In this document: positions 7,033 to 15,383 of the stretch, piece by piece
Numbering within the stretch: the stretch's first letter is position 1
How the letters are laid out: the number at the start of each line of letters is the position of its first letter
Origin: Thiogranum sp.
GTDB taxonomy: Bacteria; Pseudomonadota; Gammaproteobacteria; DSM-19610
Assembly (NCBI GenBank): GCA_024102665.1
Contig: JAGFJP010000062.1
Coordinates: 1-55,620 of the forward strand
DNA length: 55,620 nt
Direction: 5' to 3'
Made by a program: the position numbers and the translations under genes
Notes under the pieces: model-generated
The model's database searches: none
What the model saw: the letters and a program-made list of their open reading frames with translations, nothing else
Told to the model about the DNA's origin: nothing

Positions 7033-7345
7033 TCACCGCCCCCTGACCTCCGCCTCCATCTCCATCGACTCCTCCTCCTCAACCCCCGCCGCGATCTTCG
7101 CCACCACGCATTCGATGTTCTCCCTGCCATGCGTTTCACCATCTCTCACCGCCAGCGCAATGTGGTGCAGCCGCGGTCCATAGTTGCGCACGAAGGTTTC
7201 GGTGGGCGAGGGGAGGTTCACCAGGTGGTTGACGAGCCAAAGCGTGTTGTTCGCCGTGAACACCTTCGCCGGGCTGCGCAGTTCGCTGGATTCGCGCGCG
7301 CTCCTGGTGACGTTGGTGAAGGAATCTCATCACGCGCAAGCTCGC
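7033..7345 (-). pseudogene. Relic of a VOC-fold (glyoxalase/dioxygenase-like) gene
   Basis: On the minus strand, about 85 codons read as a well-preserved protein core: FTNVTRSARESSEL, then VNHLVNLPSPTETFVRNYG, then PRLHHIALAVRDG. The HHIALAVRDG strand with its His metal ligand is typical of VOC-fold proteins. The frame is broken near 7318: the upstream piece ELARDEIPS continues in another frame, consistent with a one-base deletion. Downstream, after VVAKIAA, the reading frame runs into a Glu-rich tail and stops at 7033, well short of a normal VOC protein. No ribosome-binding site or N-terminal part is recognisable. It fills the gap between the SRPBCC gene and the ATP-grasp gene. A functional short ORF cannot be excluded. 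Confidence 0.45.
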
Positions 7346-7530
7346 CAGCAGCACAGTGCGCAACAACAGTGCAGGATGAAACCGTCTGCCCGCCTCCATG
7401 CGCATTCATGGTGCGTAACAACCACTGCGCCGTCGCTGAACCGCCCGCTTTTACAACCGCTTCCGCTGTTCGATCCCATGGCACAGAGTTTGCGCTGCGA
7501 AACAGGGAACACACGCGAGGCGCGGCTGTC

Positions 7531-8988
7531 ATGCCGATCGAATGGAAAGACTATCCCGGCGACGGAAGCTACGATGAGCTGATCACGCCCGGCGGTAATG
7601 CGCGCGCCGCGGCGCGCGGCGCCGTGCGCTATATCGGCTCGCTCAGCGATGAGGATCTGCGCGAGCGCCGCGACGCCGCGGAACTGGCCATGCAGGTCAT
7701 GGGTATCACCTTTACGGTTTACAGTGAAGGCGAGGAGGGCGGCATCGACCGTACCTGGCCCTTCGACATCATTCCGCGCATTCTCTCCGCGCACGAATGG
7801 CGGCGCATCGAGGCCGGCCTGCAACAGCGTGTGCAGGCGCTGAACATGTTCATCGCCGACATCTACGGCGAAAAAAAGATTGTCCGCGACCATGTGTTTC
7901 CGCGCGAGGTGCTGGCGAAATCGGTGAACCACCGCAGCCAGTGCGAGGGCATCCGTCCGCCGCTGGATATCTGGGCGCACATCTGCGGCAGCGACCTGGT
8001 GCGCGACAAGGACGGCACGTTGTATGTGCTGGAAGACAATCTGCGCGTGCCTTCGGGCGTCTCCTACATGCTCGAGAACCGCCTGGTGATGAAGCGCGTG
8101 TTCCCGGAGCTGTTCGAGAACTACAGCATACTGCCGGTCGACGGTTACCCGACGCGGTTGTTCGACATGCTGGCTTCGCTGTCGCCGCGCCCGGCGGACT
8201 ATCCGACCGTGGTGGTGCTGACGCCAGGCATCTACAACTCGGCGTATTTCGAGCATTCCTATCTCGCGCAGCAGATGGGAGTGGAGCTGGTGGCCGGCAG
8301 CGACCTGGTGGTGCTGGATGACGATTGTGTCTACCTGCGCACCGTCGGCGGGCTGGAGCGCGTCGATGTCATCTACCGGCGTATCGATGATCTCTACCTC
8401 GATCCGGAAGCCTTTCTGCCCGAATCGGTGATTGGCGTACGTGGCCTGATGCGCGCCTGGCGCAAGGGCAACGTGGCCATCGCCAACGCACCGGGCGCCG
8501 GCGTCGCCGACGACAAGGTGGTGTACGCCTTCGTGCCGGCGATGATCCGTTACTACCTCGATGACGACCCGATCCTGCCGAATGTGCCGACGTATCTGTG
8601 CATGTACAAGCCGCAACTGGAGTACGTGCTGGATCACCTGGACGAACTGGTGGTAAAGCCGGCCAACGAATCCGGCGGCTATGGCATGCTGGTCGGGCCT
8701 TCGGCGAGCAAAAAGGAACGTCAGAAGTTCGCCGAGCTGATCCGCAAGGATCCGCGCAACTACGTGGCGCAGCCCACGCTGTCGCTGTCCACGGCGCCGA
8801 CGCTGTGCGACGGTCGCGTCGAGCCGCGCCACCTGGATCTGCGTCCCTTCATTCTTTCCGGCGAAACCAGTCATGTGACACGCGGCGGCCTGACGCGTGT
8901 GGCCCTGAAAAAAGGTTCGCTGGTGGTCAACTCCTCGCAGGGCGGCGGCAGCAAGGATACCTGGATCGTGGAAACGGGAGACAAGTAG
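7531..8988 (+). CDS. Circularly permuted ATP-grasp type 2 protein
   Basis: Predicted amide- or peptide-bond-forming ligase of the circularly permuted ATP-grasp family (485 aa, normal length). The start MPIEWKDYPGDGSYDEL at 7531 matches the usual N-terminus; the frame is open further upstream but that part is Arg/His-rich non-coding-like sequence overlapping the VOC relic. Recognisable family blocks include RPPLDIWAHICGSDLVRD, VLEDNLRVPSGVSYMLENR, a VVKPANESGGYGM nucleotide-binding region and a C-terminal SSQGGGSKDTW. The alpha-E gene starts immediately after the stop (8989), so the two are co-translated. Family literature (amidoligase operons described by Iyer, Aravind and colleagues) predicts synthesis of an unidentified peptide-like metabolite. 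The transglutaminase partner is not in the window. Confidence 0.8.
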   Translation: MPIEWKDYPGDGSYDELITPGGNARAAARGAVRYIGSLSDEDLRERRDAAELAMQVMGITFTVYSEGEEGGIDRTWPFDIIPRILSAHEWRRIEAGLQQRVQALNMFIADIYGEKKIVRDHVFPREVLAKSVNHRSQCEGIRPPLDIWAHICGSDLVRDKDGTLYVLEDNLRVPSGVSYMLENRLVMKRVFPELFENYSILPVDGYPTRLFDMLASLSPRPADYPTVVVLTPGIYNSAYFEHSYLAQQMGVELVAGSDLVVLDDDCVYLRTVGGLERVDVIYRRIDDLYLDPEAFLPESVIGVRGLMRAWRKGNVAIANAPGAGVADDKVVYAFVPAMIRYYLDDDPILPNVPTYLCMYKPQLEYVLDHLDELVVKPANESGGYGMLVGPSASKKERQKFAELIRKDPRNYVAQPTLSLSTAPTLCDGRVEPRHLDLRPFILSGETSHVTRGGLTRVALKKGSLVVNSSQGGGSKDTWIVETGDK

Positions 8989-9957
8989 ATGCTGTTATCC
9001 AGTGTGGCGGAGCGCGTGTACTGGATGGCGCGCTATATCGAGCGCGCCGAGAACACGGCGCGCATTATTCTCGTCCACCACAATCTGCTGCTGGACCTGC
9101 CGCGCCATGTCGAGTTCGGCTGGGAGGCGCTGGTCACCATCACCGGCAACCGCGAACGTTTCCACGAACACCACGAAGAGGCGACCGAGCGCAACGTGCT
9201 GCGCTTTCTGATAGCCGATCACAACAACCCCAACTGCATCACCTGTTCGCTGGCAATGGCGCGCGAGAACCTGCGCACCACACGCGCCATTGTGCCGCGC
9301 TCGGCGTGGGAGACGCTGAACGATCTGCACGCCTGGACCCGCGACAACCTCAACAATGGCCTGTCGCGGCGCGGACGCTTTGCCTATCTGCGGCGCATTA
9401 TCGACTACTGCCAGCTGCTGGCCGGAAAGCTGTCCGGCACCATGAGTCACGACCAGACCTATGACTTCATCCGCATGGGCCGCAACATGGAGCGCGCGGA
9501 CATGACCACGCGCGTCATCGAGGTGCGCGCCAGCAACCTGCTGCCTTCGATCAACGAAGAGCTCAAGCCCTTCGTCGACATTCAGTGGAAAAGCGTGCTC
9601 GACTCGCTCGCCGGTTACCAGATGTACCGGCGCCATGTGCACGTGCGCATTCGCGGGCGCGAGGTGTTGCGCTTTCTGCTGCACGACGAACGCTTTCCGC
9701 GCACCGTGCACTACTGTCTCGGGGAAGTGGAACAGTGCCTGCGTGGCTTGCCGGGCAACGAAGCGGCGCTGCGTGTCCTCGGGCGCGCGCAGCGCATGGT
9801 CCGGGAAGTCGACGTGACGGAGATTCTGAGCGACGGCCTCAACAGTTTTGTCGACGATTTGCAGCAGGTGCACACGCAGTTGCATGAACAGCTGACCGCA
9901 ACCTATTTCCAGCCGCTGGACGGGCAGCATCCGGGACTGCAGGCCGTTTCGGCGTGA
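8989..9957 (+). CDS. Alpha-E domain protein (DUF403)
   Basis: All-helical protein of 322 residues belonging to the alpha-E family, which accompanies circularly permuted ATP-grasp ligases and is thought to serve in the same undefined peptide-ligation system. The N-terminal VAERVYWMARYIERAENTAR and the later FIRMGRNMERADMTTRVIEVR repeat the conserved ER-E/ERAD helices characteristic of the family. The ATG directly abuts the stop of the ATP-grasp gene, with GGAGAC just upstream inside that gene. There is no signal peptide or membrane helix. The biochemical role is unknown. Confidence 0.8.
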   Translation: MLLSSVAERVYWMARYIERAENTARIILVHHNLLLDLPRHVEFGWEALVTITGNRERFHEHHEEATERNVLRFLIADHNNPNCITCSLAMARENLRTTRAIVPRSAWETLNDLHAWTRDNLNNGLSRRGRFAYLRRIIDYCQLLAGKLSGTMSHDQTYDFIRMGRNMERADMTTRVIEVRASNLLPSINEELKPFVDIQWKSVLDSLAGYQMYRRHVHVRIRGREVLRFLLHDERFPRTVHYCLGEVEQCLRGLPGNEAALRVLGRAQRMVREVDVTEILSDGLNSFVDDLQQVHTQLHEQLTATYFQPLDGQHPGLQAVSA

Positions 9958-10092
9958 GACCACCGGGTTCGCCGTCGCCGGCCAGCGGCACAGAACTGGC
10001 GTTTTCCCCTCCCCGCGCCCAGAATGAAGTATGGCCGGTGCCGGGCTGCCATCCCGACGGCGGATGCGGCGTAGATCTCGGGAGACACAGGC

Positions 10093-10605
10093 ATGACTAG
10101 CAGGATAGGGACGTTCGTGCGCGAGCACGTGGCTACGCTGGATGAGGAAAGCTCGGTGCAGCAGGCCGCGGAATTGATGGCTGATCGGAACGTCGGCTCC
10201 CTGGTGGTGACCCGCAATGGCGAGGTCGTCGGGTTGTTCACCGAGCGGGACCTGGTCAAACGCGTGGTCAGCCGGCAGCGCGACCCCGAAACGCTTCCCC
10301 TGAAAGACGTCGCCACCATGACCAACCTGGTCACTATTTCCCACGACCGTTCATGCCGGGCCGCAATGCAGATGATGCGCAGCAATAACTGCCGGCGTTT
10401 GCTGGTCTACCAGGGTGACCGTTTCCTGGGCCTGGCGAGTCTGCGCACGGTGGCTTACGCGCTGGTGGATCAGTCCGTCGGCCGCAATACGCTGGCCAAC
10501 GTGTTTGTCGGCATGGCCCTGGCGGCCGCCATTGTCGTGATTATCATACTGGTCTTCCTGTTGCCCGATATGCTCGACATAGCGCAGAATGTGACCGCCC
10601 AGTAA
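10093..10605 (+). CDS. CBS-domain protein with C-terminal membrane anchor
   Basis: A 170-residue protein with two CBS motifs (about 8-62 and 75-128) forming one Bateman module, expected to bind an adenine nucleotide or similar ligand. A single strongly hydrophobic helix (about 138-159) follows. The CBS part contains NVGSLVVTRNGEVVGLFTERDL, the usual strand-helix pattern. The position of the transmembrane helix suggests a tail-anchored inner-membrane protein with the sensor in the cytoplasm. It lies 135 bases after the alpha-E gene and may belong to the same transcription unit. GGGAG lies about 10 bases before the ATG. Confidence 0.8.
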   Translation: MTSRIGTFVREHVATLDEESSVQQAAELMADRNVGSLVVTRNGEVVGLFTERDLVKRVVSRQRDPETLPLKDVATMTNLVTISHDRSCRAAMQMMRSNNCRRLLVYQGDRFLGLASLRTVAYALVDQSVGRNTLANVFVGMALAAAIVVIIILVFLLPDMLDIAQNVTAQ

Positions 10606-10658
10606 CGCGCGATAACGAAGGGAAGTCTGGCCGATGCCAGCTATCCCCCTTGCCTGCC

Positions 10659-12194
10659 ATGTTCACAGACGCACGCACAATACCTGACCACACCCGGCTC
10701 GATGCTGATATTGCCGTCATCGGCGGCGGGCCCGCCGGTATCACGCTCGCCCGTTCCTTCGCCGGCAGCGGGACCAGCGTTTGTGTCATCGAGTCCGGCG
10801 GACACGAAGCCGACGCCGATACGCAGGCGCTTTATGAAGGCAGCAACGCCGGTATCGAGTATCCGCTTGCCGGCAGCCGTCTGCGCTTCCTGGGAGGCAG
10901 CTCGAATCACTGGGGCGGCTATTGCCGCCCGCTGGATCCGATCGATTTCGAACAACGCGACTGGGTGCCGTTCAGTGGCTGGCCGTTCGGCATCGAGGAG
11001 CTTCTGCCGTACTACGAGCCGGCCAATCGTATCGTCGAAATCGCGCCCGGCCGGTTCGAGGACATGGCCTACTGGCAGCAGCACACCGGCGAGTCGCTGC
11101 CGCAACCCGTCACCGGGCGCATGCAGATGCGTTTCGTGCACTTCAGCCCGCCCACGCATTTCGGTTCGCGCTATCGCGAGGATCTCGACCGGGCGGCGAA
11201 TATCCAGGTGCTGCTCAACGCCAACGTGGTGAACATTGCGGCGACGGAACAAGGGCGTTCGGTGCGGCAGCTGGAACTGCGCACGCTCGACGGTCGCGCG
11301 CATACCGTACGGGCGCGCATTTATGTGCTGGCGACCGGCGGGCTGGAAAATCCGCGCATGCTGTTGCTGTCGAACGATGTGGTGCCGGCGGGACTGGGCA
11401 ATCACAACGACATGGTCGGGCGCTTTTTCATGGAGCACCCGCACCTGTCCGGTTTTGGCGAAATCGTGCTGGCCGATCTCAAGCGGTTGCCGGCTATCTA
11501 CCGCGAGCGCGTCAGGGTCGAGGGGCGTAACGCCAACGCGGCTTTCAATCCGTCGGACGCTTTTCTGCGTGAGCGGCGTTTGCTGAACGCGACTTTCATG
11601 GCGGGCCTGGCGGGAAACTATCATCGCGGCATGACCTCGGACTGGGACCATGTGCCGCTGCACATGGATATGCTGAACGCTGCGCGGCCGTTCCTGGCCG
11701 ACGGCGAGGGTCCGATCGACACACAGAATCCGGAGCTGATCGGCCACTGGCTGGGACTGGGCTGTGCCTGCGAACAGGTGCCGAACCCGGACAGCCGCGT
11801 GACGCTGAGCGAGGAACGCGATGCGCTGGGTCTGCGGCGCATCCGCCTCGACTGGCGACTCACGGAGCAGGACCGGCGCAGCCTGGTCGAACATATGCGT
11901 TCGCTGGCGATGGAATTCGGCGCGCTGGGCATCGGGCGCATGCTGCTCAATGTCGAGGACGACGGATTGTGGCCGGAGAAAGTCAGCGGCGGCAGCCATC
12001 ACATGGGCGCCACGCGCATGCACGATGATCCGAAACAGGGCGTGGTCGACCGCAACAGTCGCGTGCACGGCATGGACAACCTGTTCGTCGCGGGCAGTTC
12101 GGTGTTTCCGACCAGCGGCGCGGCCAACCCGACGCTGACGCTGGTGGCGCTGACGCTGCGGCTGGCCGAGCATCTGAAGGGGCGTTTGCAATGA
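10659..12194 (+). CDS. GMC-family FAD oxidoreductase
   Basis: Flavoprotein of the glucose-methanol-choline family (511 aa) that oxidises an alcohol or sugar. The FAD motif GGGPAG is at 22-27. The C-terminal catalytic block has SHHMGATRM (His at 447-448), and the terminal GAANPTLTLVAL contains the family-conserved Asn (about 490). The ATG at 10659 is chosen; it has no clear ribosome-binding site, and a TTG at 10650 is the alternative. It has no signal peptide, but the downstream gene, overlapping by ATGA, encodes a Tat lipoprotein, so the enzyme is probably exported folded as a passenger, as for gluconate/fructose dehydrogenase-type complexes. Substrate unknown. No cytochrome subunit follows, so the electron acceptor is unclear. 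Confidence 0.8.
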   Translation: MFTDARTIPDHTRLDADIAVIGGGPAGITLARSFAGSGTSVCVIESGGHEADADTQALYEGSNAGIEYPLAGSRLRFLGGSSNHWGGYCRPLDPIDFEQRDWVPFSGWPFGIEELLPYYEPANRIVEIAPGRFEDMAYWQQHTGESLPQPVTGRMQMRFVHFSPPTHFGSRYREDLDRAANIQVLLNANVVNIAATEQGRSVRQLELRTLDGRAHTVRARIYVLATGGLENPRMLLLSNDVVPAGLGNHNDMVGRFFMEHPHLSGFGEIVLADLKRLPAIYRERVRVEGRNANAAFNPSDAFLRERRLLNATFMAGLAGNYHRGMTSDWDHVPLHMDMLNAARPFLADGEGPIDTQNPELIGHWLGLGCACEQVPNPDSRVTLSEERDALGLRRIRLDWRLTEQDRRSLVEHMRSLAMEFGALGIGRMLLNVEDDGLWPEKVSGGSHHMGATRMHDDPKQGVVDRNSRVHGMDNLFVAGSSVFPTSGAANPTLTLVALTLRLAEHLKGRLQ

Positions 12195-12607
12195 GCGCCG
12201 GCCACGATGCATCGCGCCGCCGCTTTCTGCTCTCGCTGCTGCTGGGCCTGGTGGCGGGCCGCACGCTCGTCGCCTGCGATTCGTCGACCGAATCGCGCCA
12301 TGTGCCGGGGCAGGCGCCCGAGTGGCTGCTGAAAATCACCGGCGAGCGGGATGCGGTGGTGCGCATCGGTAAGGACTATCTCGAGGCCTTTCCCGCGGAA
12401 CGGAATGTCGAGGCACTGATGAGTGCTATTGAAAGCAGTTTCGAAGCCGTGAACGCCGCTGCGGCCGACGCCGGTGAAATCGTTACCGCGCTGCAGCAGG
12501 CCGTGCGTGGAGACTACCAGCGCGGTGATGTGGCGCAGGTAAACGGCTGGATACTGAGCCGCACCGAGGCGCGGCTGTATGCCGCGGTGGCGTTGCTGTC
12601 CGCTTAA
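12191..12607 (+). CDS. Tat-exported lipoprotein, small subunit of the GMC enzyme
   Basis: The 138-residue product begins with a twin-arginine motif SRRRFLL (8-14) followed by a hydrophobic stretch and a lipobox LVAC with Cys29, so it is predicted to be exported folded and lipidated. The rest (about 110 residues) resembles the small gamma subunit of membrane-bound GMC dehydrogenases in position and size (gluconate 2-dehydrogenase subunit 3-like), ending in an Arg/Ala-rich helix. The start overlaps the stop of the oxidoreductase by four bases (ATGA), implying translational coupling and a stoichiometric complex. It ends convergently with the large glycosyltransferase gene (12621). Confidence 0.65.
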   Translation: MSAGHDASRRRFLLSLLLGLVAGRTLVACDSSTESRHVPGQAPEWLLKITGERDAVVRIGKDYLEAFPAERNVEALMSAIESSFEAVNAAAADAGEIVTALQQAVRGDYQRGDVAQVNGWILSRTEARLYAAVALLSA

Positions 12608-12620
12608 CGACGGCGGTTCA

Positions 12621-15257
12621 CTATGTTTCCTGCACAGGCCTGTCCGCTTCCAGCAAATGCTCGGCCGCCTCGCGCATGCTCCCGGTCTTGCCGATGAAAC
12701 GCGCCGGCAGGCGCGGGTAGGCGCTGACGATGGACACCAGCAGCGCGGACGCATAGGGGATGCCCTGCAACAGCAGCATGATGGACCACATCAGCAGGTC
12801 CAGCGTCTCGGTGCCGAGCTGCGTGATGATGCTGGTGGCGGCAAGACACAAGGCGATCAGCAACAAGGTCTCTTCGCGCGCGGCGTTGATGGCTTTCAGC
12901 AGCGCCTGGCGTCCGGCCTGCTTGGGCGTGCGGTAGAAGGGCATGCCGCTGGTCACGAAGCCGGAAAGGATGGCGCGCCCGATGGTGTGCGTGAGCGCCA
13001 GCCCGGTAAAGGCCGCGGCAATGGTCTGCACAGTGGTCGCGCCGACGCGGGTCTTGTACAGGTACACCAGTTTGCCGATCTTGAACGCGAACAGCGCCAG
13101 CGGCAGCACCGAGAATATCAGCAACGGCGGGTCGACCTTCATGGGCGCCACCAGCATTCCGATTGACCAGAACAGCGCGGCGAAGTTGAACAGCAGGTTG
13201 ATGCCGTCCGCCACCCAGGGCAGCCAGCCGGCGACGAAGTGGTAGCGCTGGCCCAGTGACAGACAGCCCTGTCCGCCGCGCAGCAATGTGCGCGTGTGCC
13301 GGCGCATGATCTGCACCGCGCCGTAGGCCCAGCGGTAGCGCTGTTTCTTGTAGTCGATGAAGGTGTCCGGCATCAGCCCTCGCCCGTAGCTGCGCGGAAT
13401 GTAGGTCGCCTCCAGTCCTTCTTCGAATATCCTCAAGCCCAGTTCGGCGTCTTCGGTGATGCACCACTCGGCCCAGCCGTTCACCTGCTGCAGCGCGCGC
13501 TTGCGCACCATGGTCATGGTGCCGTGCTGGATAATGGCGTTGCGTTCGTTGCGGGTGACCATGCCGATGTAGAAAAAGCCGCGGTACTCGGAATAGGCCA
13601 TGGCCTTGAAGGCGCTGTCGCCGGCGTCGCGGTAGTCCTGCGGGGCCTGCACAATGGCGATGCTGGCCTGCTCGAACTGCGGTGCCAGATCGCGCAGCCA
13701 GTTGCGGTCGACGATGTAGTCGCTGTCGATGACGGCGATGATCTCCGCCGCGGGCGCGGTGTGGCGCAATGCATAATTCAGCGCGCCGGCCTTGAAGCCG
13801 GGCAGCGGGTCTTCGTGGAAAAAACGGAAACGCGCGCCGAGTTTCTCGCAGTGCGCCTGCACCGGTTTCCAGACTTCGGGGTCCTTCGTGTTGTTGTCGA
13901 CGACCAGCACTTCGTAGTTCGGGTAGTCGAGCCGCGCCAGGGCGTCGAGGGTCTCGATCAGCATGTCCGGCGGTTCGTTATAGGCCGGCACATGCACGGA
14001 TACCATCGGCAGCCGGTCGTCGGCGACACGCTGCGGGCGGAAGATACGCCGGTGATCGTGCACCCACAGTGCTTCGGCCCACTCGTGGGCTTCGGCCAGC
14101 AGGACCACGATGACGCCGATCATGCCCAGTATCAGGAGAATGCCGACGACAATGGTCGTTATGGTCAGGTACTGGTTGGTGTAGTCGTAGATCACGTAGA
14201 CGGCGGCGGTCGCCGCGGCGTAGGCGATCAGCGCCAGGAAACCGCGCCCGCGCGCCTTCAGGCGGCGGCTGTCGATCAGCAGCAGGGCGAAGGTGATGAG
14301 CGCGACGACCACTGAAATCCCCGCCAGTATCGGCCAGTCGGGAATCTGCACAATGGGTTCCGAGAAGGTGAACTTGGGCTGGCGCGCAAAATCATAGACG
14401 CCCCAGTAGGCGCCGACCCAGCCTTCGGTTTCGTGCTTCCACGGCTGGTCGAAAGCTTCCATGACGTAGTAGACATAATCTTCCTCGGCGGCGCGTTGCA
14501 GGAAACGGCGCAGAAAGATGGCTTCGTTGGCCTCTGACGCGACGGCCTGCTGGCGGGTGCGGCCGTTGCTCGGCCAGCCGACTTCGCCGATGACAATGGG
14601 TTTGTCGGGGTAGAGTTTCTTCAGGTCGTTATAGCGCTCGACCAGATAGTCGACGGCGATTTCGTGATCGATGCCTTCCCAGTAGGGCAGCATGTGCACG
14701 GCGAGGTAGTCGACGTGCCTGACCAGCTCGGGATAGCGCGCCCAGACGTGCCAGGGCTCCGCGGTGCTGACCGGGATATCGATTTCACTGCGCACATATT
14801 CGAGATGCTCGATCAGCTCCTTCACTTCCAGTTCGCCGCGCAGCAGCACTTCGTTGCCGACGATAATCCGCACCACGTTGCGCGAATGCGCGGCGATCTT
14901 CAGCATGCGATCGATTTCTTCGCGGTCGGCCTTTTTCTTGCCGTCCACCCAGGCGCCCAGCGCGACATTGATGCCGTATTTTTCCGCAAGGCGCGGAATG
15001 TCGCCCAGCGTGCCCTCGACGCTGTATGTGCGCACCGCGTGGGTACGGCCGGCGAGCAGCGCCAGATCCGAATCGATCTGCTCCGGCGTGGGGAACTTGT
15101 GTGTGATCGCCGACTGCCCTTGATGGAACGGCGCGAAAGCGAAACCCTGGATGACGTCCGGCCACGGCGGTTCAGTGTCCGGCCGGTTGAGCGCGGCCCA
15201 GAACATAATGGTCAGCGCCGCGACGGCGATGGCGATGATAAAACTGTCTTTGTGCAT
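12621..15257 (-). CDS. GH17-GT2 fusion glycosyltransferase (NdvB-like beta-glucan synthase)
   Basis: Large inner-membrane protein (878 aa). After an N-terminal hydrophobic anchor (about 7-22) comes a GH17 (beta-1,3-glucanase-type) domain (about 35-295) with acid E136 in GNEVLLR and nucleophile E225 in VIGEVGWPS, facing the periplasm. Hydrophobic helices follow (about 308-328, 338-358, 366-388). Next is a GT2 domain with DSD at 511-513, TED with base D603, and QRYRW at 639-643, all needed for processive UDP-sugar transfer. Several C-terminal helices follow. This is the architecture of bradyrhizobial NdvB, which makes cyclic beta-1,3/1,6-glucan. The neighbouring genes on the same strand (exporter, ELM1-like, Wzy/WaaL-like) support a role in surface or periplasmic glycan. 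Product structure is inferred from the family. Confidence 0.8.
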   Translation of the reverse strand: MHKDSFIIAIAVAALTIMFWAALNRPDTEPPWPDVIQGFAFAPFHQGQSAITHKFPTPEQIDSDLALLAGRTHAVRTYSVEGTLGDIPRLAEKYGINVALGAWVDGKKKADREEIDRMLKIAAHSRNVVRIIVGNEVLLRGELEVKELIEHLEYVRSEIDIPVSTAEPWHVWARYPELVRHVDYLAVHMLPYWEGIDHEIAVDYLVERYNDLKKLYPDKPIVIGEVGWPSNGRTRQQAVASEANEAIFLRRFLQRAAEEDYVYYVMEAFDQPWKHETEGWVGAYWGVYDFARQPKFTFSEPIVQIPDWPILAGISVVVALITFALLLIDSRRLKARGRGFLALIAYAAATAAVYVIYDYTNQYLTITTIVVGILLILGMIGVIVVLLAEAHEWAEALWVHDHRRIFRPQRVADDRLPMVSVHVPAYNEPPDMLIETLDALARLDYPNYEVLVVDNNTKDPEVWKPVQAHCEKLGARFRFFHEDPLPGFKAGALNYALRHTAPAAEIIAVIDSDYIVDRNWLRDLAPQFEQASIAIVQAPQDYRDAGDSAFKAMAYSEYRGFFYIGMVTRNERNAIIQHGTMTMVRKRALQQVNGWAEWCITEDAELGLRIFEEGLEATYIPRSYGRGLMPDTFIDYKKQRYRWAYGAVQIMRRHTRTLLRGGQGCLSLGQRYHFVAGWLPWVADGINLLFNFAALFWSIGMLVAPMKVDPPLLIFSVLPLALFAFKIGKLVYLYKTRVGATTVQTIAAAFTGLALTHTIGRAILSGFVTSGMPFYRTPKQAGRQALLKAINAAREETLLLIALCLAATSIITQLGTETLDLLMWSIMLLLQGIPYASALLVSIVSAYPRLPARFIGKTGSMREAAEHLLEADRPVQET

Positions 15258-15383
15258 GGAGGTGCTGCTGCGAGTCCTGCAAAGGGTTCCCTGGTTGCCG
15301 CGAGGACGGGCAACCGGGCCGCGATATTAACATTTTTTTACGGCGGGGCGTTGATCCCCGGAAAGGGGGGGCGGAAGCGCAGG

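Noticed and set aside
6982..7530. In-frame N-terminal extension of the ATP-grasp protein
   Set aside because: The extension is Arg/His-rich and matches the antisense of the VOC relic; the family N-terminus begins at 7531.
7330..8874. 514-codon open frame on the minus strand opposite the ATP-grasp gene
   Set aside because: The plus strand encodes a clear family protein; the antisense frame is His/Arg/Val-rich with no motif and follows from high third-position GC. The same applies to long antisense frames at 8995-10344, 10641-12212, 13296-14315, 14664-15719, 44102-45766 and 48928-49845.
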